A DNA stretch of 11,253 nt, from the NCBI GenBank assembly GCA_003157055.1, contig PMIG01000186.1, positions 1,882 to 13,134 on the forward strand, given 5' to 3'. Of this stretch, positions 6,996 to 11,253 are shown piece by piece. Numbering within the stretch: position 1 is the first letter of the stretch; the number at the start of each line of letters is the position of its first letter. The notes under the pieces are model-generated. The model was not told where the DNA came from and searched no databases. It was given only the letters and a program-made list of their open reading frames with translations. Position numbers and translations under genes: made by a program. This stretch comes from Bacteroidales bacterium (GTDB lineage Bacteria > Bacteroidota > Bacteroidia > Bacteroidales > VadinHA17).

Positions 6996-9900
6996 ATGCG
7001 TTTAGGGAAATTTAAACAAGTAAAATTACTTGTGCTTTTTATGGCTTTTGCTACCACTGTGGCGAGTCAGACTTCCAGGAGTTTCAGATATTCATTCAAC
7101 ACTGGCGGTAAGGAAAATACTGTAGTATCAACTGATCACTCTCTTATCATAAATTACACATTATCAGAGCTTAATCTCACATCATTCACTACTACCGATG
7201 GAACTTATTTCAGGGCAAGCATACCCGGTCATATACCCACTTCGGAGGTAGGCAAACCTGAACTTCCGGTTTTAAGCCGGCTGATAGAGGTTCCCCAAGG
7301 ATATTCATGCAAGGTGATGATCTCTGGCGTGAGTGCAACAGAAATGAAGCCTTCAAGGAGACGGATCACAGGCGTTTTATACCCGGTTCAGGAAGGTGAA
7401 ACCAAAGATAGCCAGCAGAGAAGACATCCTTTCGCACTGGATAAAAGTACTTATGCTTCCAGGGATTATCTTAATTCAGATACGGTAGTAATAGAACCTA
7501 TCGGAATTGTCAGGCATAAGAAACTCGCAAGCGTCATTATTTCGCCGGTCAGGTATGACCCTCATTCGAACCGGCTTTCGGTTATCACTTCAATGAAAAT
7601 TGAGATATCCTTTGTGCCTGACGGGACAACATCATCAAAGTCATTAATACCTGAATCAAGACTTTTTAGTGAGACTATTGGAAAAGGTGTGCTCAATTAT
7701 AATCCAGAAAACGTGGTACCCGGTTATTCAGATAAACCGGTCAGAATGATAATACTTACCGATACTGCATTCAGGAAACAGATAAAGCCATTTGTAACAT
7801 GGAAGACCCAGAAAGGATTCAGGGTCGAGGTATTGTACAAGGGTGCCGCATTTGCAGGTGACAACTATACAGATATAAAGAACACGCTGACAAACATTTA
7901 CAATGCTTCAACTGCAAATGATCCTCCACCTGAGTATCTTCTGATTCTTGGTGACGTTTCAAGGATACCCTGTAACACAAGCTACAGAAACACCGATATG
8001 TACTATGGTGAATTTGATGGCAACGGCGACTATATCCCTGATATGTTTATAGGAAGGCTGCCGGTAAGGGACACCACTGAGGTTAAGACAGTACTGAACA
8101 AAATAATTCAGTATGAAAAGTTTGACTTCAAAACCACCAATAAATTTTATGACAACGCCTTTATTTCTGCGGGAGATGCCAGTGGTTACTCAGATTATAT
8201 GAACGGACAGGTGTATTACGGAATTAATAACTATCTGAATCCTTCGAACGGGATTAATGGCTATCACTTTTATTATCCAGCCTCTAATTCTTCGGCTAAA
8301 GATTCAATAATCAAAATTATAAATAAGGGTATTTCCTTTGCTAATTATACGGGACATGGGACGACGAACGGATGGCTCTATATGAACATCAGCACATCTG
8401 ATACTTCATTAATGAAGAACAGGGACATGTATCCCTTCATAATCAGTAATGCCTGCTCAACTTCAGAGTTTTATACTAATGGTTCATTTGGCAATGTGAT
8501 GGTTAGAGCACGCAACAAAGGAGCCATTGGATATATCGGGTGTTCCGAGAGTTCGTACTGGGATGAGGATTATTACTGGGCTGTCGGCGTAGGAGCCGTA
8601 TCCGCTGAACCCAAATATGAGACCAAAGGCCTTGGTGCCCTGGATCGTCTTTTCCACACACATGGTGAGGCTGCATCTGACTGGTATATCACGATGGGAC
8701 AGGTTAATTATGCAGGCAATCTTTCCGTTAGCGCGAGCACATCACCTAGGAAGAAGTACTACTGGGAAACTTATAATCTTGTAGGAGATCCAAGTGTGAT
8801 CCCAATAATTGGCACGCCGAAATCATTTAGCGTTACCTTACCCGATACTCTGCCTAACGGCATTAAATCACTTTCACTAAATCTTGATCCTTTTTCATAT
8901 GTCGCTGTATCACATTTTGATACTCTGTGGGATGCCTCCTATGCAAGTCCTTCTGGCTCTGTCGTTCTCAACCTTCCAGGTCGGTCAAACGATTCATGCC
9001 TGATAGTCATCACCGGACAGAATAGAATTCCGCTTATTAAAACAATTCATATTGCCAATATAACAAATGAATTTATAAATCTCACCGCTGTGTCTGATAA
9101 TGATGATTCAGGCAATAACAATGGTCAGGCAGATTATGGAGAATCTCTTTTAATGGACCTCAAGATCGGAAATCTGGGACTGGGTATGGCAAATGGCCTC
9201 TATGCAAAGCTGACAACAGCATCAAATCTGGTGACAATAACTAATGATTCTGTTTCGATAGGGACACTGACCGGCAGATCGGAAATTAATATTCCGGCAT
9301 GTTTTGGTATAAAAGTATCTGATAATGTGCCTGACAAAGGCTCCGTCATAATGAATCTTACTCTTGGAGATTCAAAAACAACTAAAAATTATACGATTGA
9401 TCTGTCCGTTCATGCTCCAATGCTCAATATTCTTAATTGCCTCATCGATGATGCCGGTACCGGGAATGGCAACAATATTGCAGAACCAGGAGAAACATTC
9501 AAACTGTTGTTTAAAATAAGCAATTCAGGAAGCAGCGATATTTCAGGTACTTTGAATATTTTAAATCAACCTGCAGGATTGACAATCTTTAATACATCTG
9601 TTTCTACTGGTCTGCTTCAAGCTGGTAAACAAGTTGTTATTCCTGTTTCAGTTAAACTTTCATCTGATTTCGCCAATGGAGGTTCTTTTGATATTGTTTC
9701 TATACTTAATTGTGCTTCGTATGTCGCAAATAAAACTTTCTCAGTCCCGGTTGGGAGAACCAGAGAGAGCTTTGAATATCAGAAGATGACAGTATTTCCA
9801 TGGGTAAATTCCTCTACTTACCCGTGGACTATTACTAGTGGACAGGCAGCCGATGGTCAGTTCTCTGCACGGTCTGGTGTCATACCTAATTCAATTAAGT

Positions 9901-10775
9901 CCAGACTGAGGCTGACAGTTAACATTCCTGTAAAAGACACAATCAGATTTAATATAAAGGTTTCATCAGAATTAAATTATGATTTTCTCTCTTTCTGGTT
10001 GAACGGAATTCGGATGGACAGCATTTCAGGAGAAAAAGGTTGGATCGAAAAAAAATATGCTCTTAAGGAAGGATTCAACCTGATGGAATGGGTTTACAGA
10101 AAAGATTACGCAGATACTGGAGGAGATGATTGTGGTTGGCTGGACAATATAAGATTCCCTGCAACAGCATTTTGCAATAAAGATCTAAAAACAGGTAAAA
10201 TTATTACTCCTCAACCCGGCAAAAGCTACAACCAGGAACAAATAACTGCACAAATAATTAACCTTGGTACAGATACGGTAAAAAGTTTTAATCTTGCTTA
10301 CCGGGTTAATTCAAATACACCAGTGTCTCAGAATTTTATAAAGAAGATCAATCCAGCCGACAGTTTGGTAGTAGCCTTCAGCCAATCAGCCGATCTCACA
10401 GGCAGCGGACCATATATTATTAGTGTATACGGATATAATAACAACGATAATTTTCTCAATAATGACACTACACTTCTTTCGCTGGTAAGTACTGGTATTT
10501 TTACTCCTGTTGAGAACTCTGATAATAAAGCAAAAATAATTCCTAATCCTTTCAGACAATCTTTCAGACTCGAGTTAGAATCAGTAATAAATGAAGATAT
10601 TAAGGTATCGATAATAAACCTTTCCGGAAAGGTTTCATGGGAAAATAAATGCAGCCTGGTGCCCGGACTTAATTCTTTCACAATTACCCCTGATGTTCTT
10701 ACCACAGGATTCTATACCTTAAGAATAACTGGTAAAACGACATTAAAAGCTGCAAGGATAATTAAAATCGAATAA
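6996..10775 (+). CDS. T9SS-secreted gingipain-type (C25) cysteine protease
   Basis: From ATG 6996 this is 1259 residues. A TTG 14 codons upstream is open, but the ATG gives a standard signal peptide (residues 1-24, ending TTVAS). Regions: a C25 propeptide (about 45-240) with VGKPELPVLSRLIEVPQG; a C25 catalytic domain (about 247-605); a C25-associated Ig-like domain (about 608-690); two similar domains with D/N-rich loops at 701-716 and 818-833; a jelly-roll or cleaved-adhesin-like region (about 923-1056); a CARDB-like Ig domain (about 1060-1165); and a type A sorting domain (about 1180-1259) with IPNPF and GFYTLRI. The catalytic dyad is H454 in NYTGHG and C487 in ISNACS, 33 residues apart as in RgpB and Kgp. 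The stretch YWDEDYYW places D525 where Kgp has its S1 aspartate D516. It should be exported by Sec, cross the outer membrane through T9SS and be surface-anchored or released. An adhesin-bearing degradative protease is the most likely role; exact specificity is uncertain. Confidence 0.93.
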   Translation: MRLGKFKQVKLLVLFMAFATTVASQTSRSFRYSFNTGGKENTVVSTDHSLIINYTLSELNLTSFTTTDGTYFRASIPGHIPTSEVGKPELPVLSRLIEVPQGYSCKVMISGVSATEMKPSRRRITGVLYPVQEGETKDSQQRRHPFALDKSTYASRDYLNSDTVVIEPIGIVRHKKLASVIISPVRYDPHSNRLSVITSMKIEISFVPDGTTSSKSLIPESRLFSETIGKGVLNYNPENVVPGYSDKPVRMIILTDTAFRKQIKPFVTWKTQKGFRVEVLYKGAAFAGDNYTDIKNTLTNIYNASTANDPPPEYLLILGDVSRIPCNTSYRNTDMYYGEFDGNGDYIPDMFIGRLPVRDTTEVKTVLNKIIQYEKFDFKTTNKFYDNAFISAGDASGYSDYMNGQVYYGINNYLNPSNGINGYHFYYPASNSSAKDSIIKIINKGISFANYTGHGTTNGWLYMNISTSDTSLMKNRDMYPFIISNACSTSEFYTNGSFGNVMVRARNKGAIGYIGCSESSYWDEDYYWAVGVGAVSAEPKYETKGLGALDRLFHTHGEAASDWYITMGQVNYAGNLSVSASTSPRKKYYWETYNLVGDPSVIPIIGTPKSFSVTLPDTLPNGIKSLSLNLDPFSYVAVSHFDTLWDASYASPSGSVVLNLPGRSNDSCLIVITGQNRIPLIKTIHIANITNEFINLTAVSDNDDSGNNNGQADYGESLLMDLKIGNLGLGMANGLYAKLTTASNLVTITNDSVSIGTLTGRSEINIPACFGIKVSDNVPDKGSVIMNLTLGDSKTTKNYTIDLSVHAPMLNILNCLIDDAGTGNGNNIAEPGETFKLLFKISNSGSSDISGTLNILNQPAGLTIFNTSVSTGLLQAGKQVVIPVSVKLSSDFANGGSFDIVSILNCASYVANKTFSVPVGRTRESFEYQKMTVFPWVNSSTYPWTITSGQAADGQFSARSGVIPNSIKSRLRLTVNIPVKDTIRFNIKVSSELNYDFLSFWLNGIRMDSISGEKGWIEKKYALKEGFNLMEWVYRKDYADTGGDDCGWLDNIRFPATAFCNKDLKTGKIITPQPGKSYNQEQITAQIINLGTDTVKSFNLAYRVNSNTPVSQNFIKKINPADSLVVAFSQSADLTGSGPYIISVYGYNNNDNFLNNDTTLLSLVSTGIFTPVENSDNKAKIIPNPFRQSFRLELESVINEDIKVSIINLSGKVSWENKCSLVPGLNSFTITPDVLTTGFYTLRITGKTTLKAARIIKIE

Positions 10776-10842
10776 ACCCCTAAATTCATTTTACGTGATT
10801 GCCAATTAATATCGAAAAAAAATCATTTATTTTTAAATTTAT

Positions 10843-11253
10843 ATGACTAATACTTATCCTTCGCGTGAACAGGCATTTGAGCTGTTTAAAAAATATAATA
10901 TAAGTGATAGCCTGCTTAAACATGCCTTATCAGTTGAAGCAGTAATGAGATATATGGCTCGAAAAGCCGGAGAGGATGAAGATAAATGGGGAATTATTGG
11001 ACTAATCCATGATCTTGATTACGAAATGTACCCGGAACAACATTGTATAATGACTGAAAAGATTCTCAGAGAGAACAACTGGCCGGATGATTATATCAGA
11101 GCAGTTTTGAGCCATGGATGGGGATTAGCCTCTGATGTTGAACCTCATACACTTCTTGAAAAGACTATCTATGCAATTGACGAACTCACCGGACTGGTGA
11201 CAACAAGCGCACTGGTCCGACCTACAAAAAGTGTTTTGGACATGGAAGCAAGA
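10843..11253 (+). CDS. HD-domain phosphohydrolase, 3' end outside window
   Basis: An ATG at 10843 opens a frame of 137 codons that runs off the window without a stop. The HD-superfamily metal and catalytic pattern is visible: H27 in LLKHALSVEAVM, H56-D57 in LIHDLDYE, and D113 in AIDELTGLV, with H91 in SHGWG between them. The segments EDKWGIIGLIHDLDYE and DELTGL-x6-VRP are typical, from memory, of a small stand-alone HD family of about 180-200 residues (COG2316-like), so some 50 residues are probably missing. It has no signal peptide and should be cytosolic, acting on a phosphorylated or nucleotide substrate that is not known. It lies 67 nt after the protease gene on the same strand. That gap is AT-rich and shows neither a clear terminator hairpin nor a clear promoter, so co-transcription cannot be decided. 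Confidence 0.88.
   Translation, partial: MTNTYPSREQAFELFKKYNISDSLLKHALSVEAVMRYMARKAGEDEDKWGIIGLIHDLDYEMYPEQHCIMTEKILRENNWPDDYIRAVLSHGWGLASDVEPHTLLEKTIYAIDELTGLVTTSALVRPTKSVLDMEAR

Noticed and set aside
10328..10705. 125-codon minus-strand frame inside the protease C-terminal region
   Set aside because: It lies antisense to the CARDB-like and T9SS sorting domains, which have clear family patterns. No independent support.
10776..10842. Rho-independent terminator between the protease and HD genes
   Set aside because: There is an A-run and AT-rich sequence but no GC-rich hairpin preceding a T-run on the plus strand.

Overview
The window looks like Bacteroidota chromosome, probably an environmental or uncultured lineage. 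The evidence is a gingipain-like protease ending in a type IX secretion (T9SS) C-terminal sorting domain, a two-component-type propeller sensor fused to a SpoIIE phosphatase in a form familiar from this phylum, signal peptides ending in the usual S-x-Q pattern, little Shine-Dalgarno signal, and AT-rich intergenic DNA. There are no RNA genes, insertion sequences, CRISPR arrays or prophage genes, and no gene-free stretch longer than about 150 bases.

Layout. (1) Bases 3-587, plus strand: the 3' part of a gene cut by the window edge and interrupted by an in-frame TAA. The reading frame and family-like sequence continue on both sides of the stop. (2) Bases 592-6847, minus strand: four closely spaced genes, transcribed in the order propeller/SpoIIE phosphatase, exported metallo-beta-lactamase-fold hydrolase, Tat-exported aldo/keto reductase with two ferredoxin-type cysteine clusters, and exported DUF6599-like protein. 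Gaps are 52, 7 and 29 nt, which suggests one operon. (3) A 148-bp AT-rich region separates the divergent start codons. (4) Bases 6996-10775, plus strand: a 1259-residue secreted C25 (gingipain-type) cysteine protease with propeptide, catalytic, Ig-like, adhesin-like and T9SS sorting regions. (5) Bases 10843-11253, plus strand: an HD-domain phosphohydrolase running off the end.

Taken together, all five complete genes from 592 to 10775 encode proteins carrying an export signal, so the core of the window is devoted to the cell envelope and exterior. The phosphatase has a periplasmic sensor and a cytoplasmic catalytic domain, so it could convert an external cue into dephosphorylation of a cytosolic partner-switching protein. 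No STAS or RsbW-type partner is encoded here. Whether the sensor controls the operon or the divergent protease is inference. The points most worth following up are the nonsense codon in the first gene, the conserved Kgp-like active site of the protease, and the unexplained four-gene export operon.
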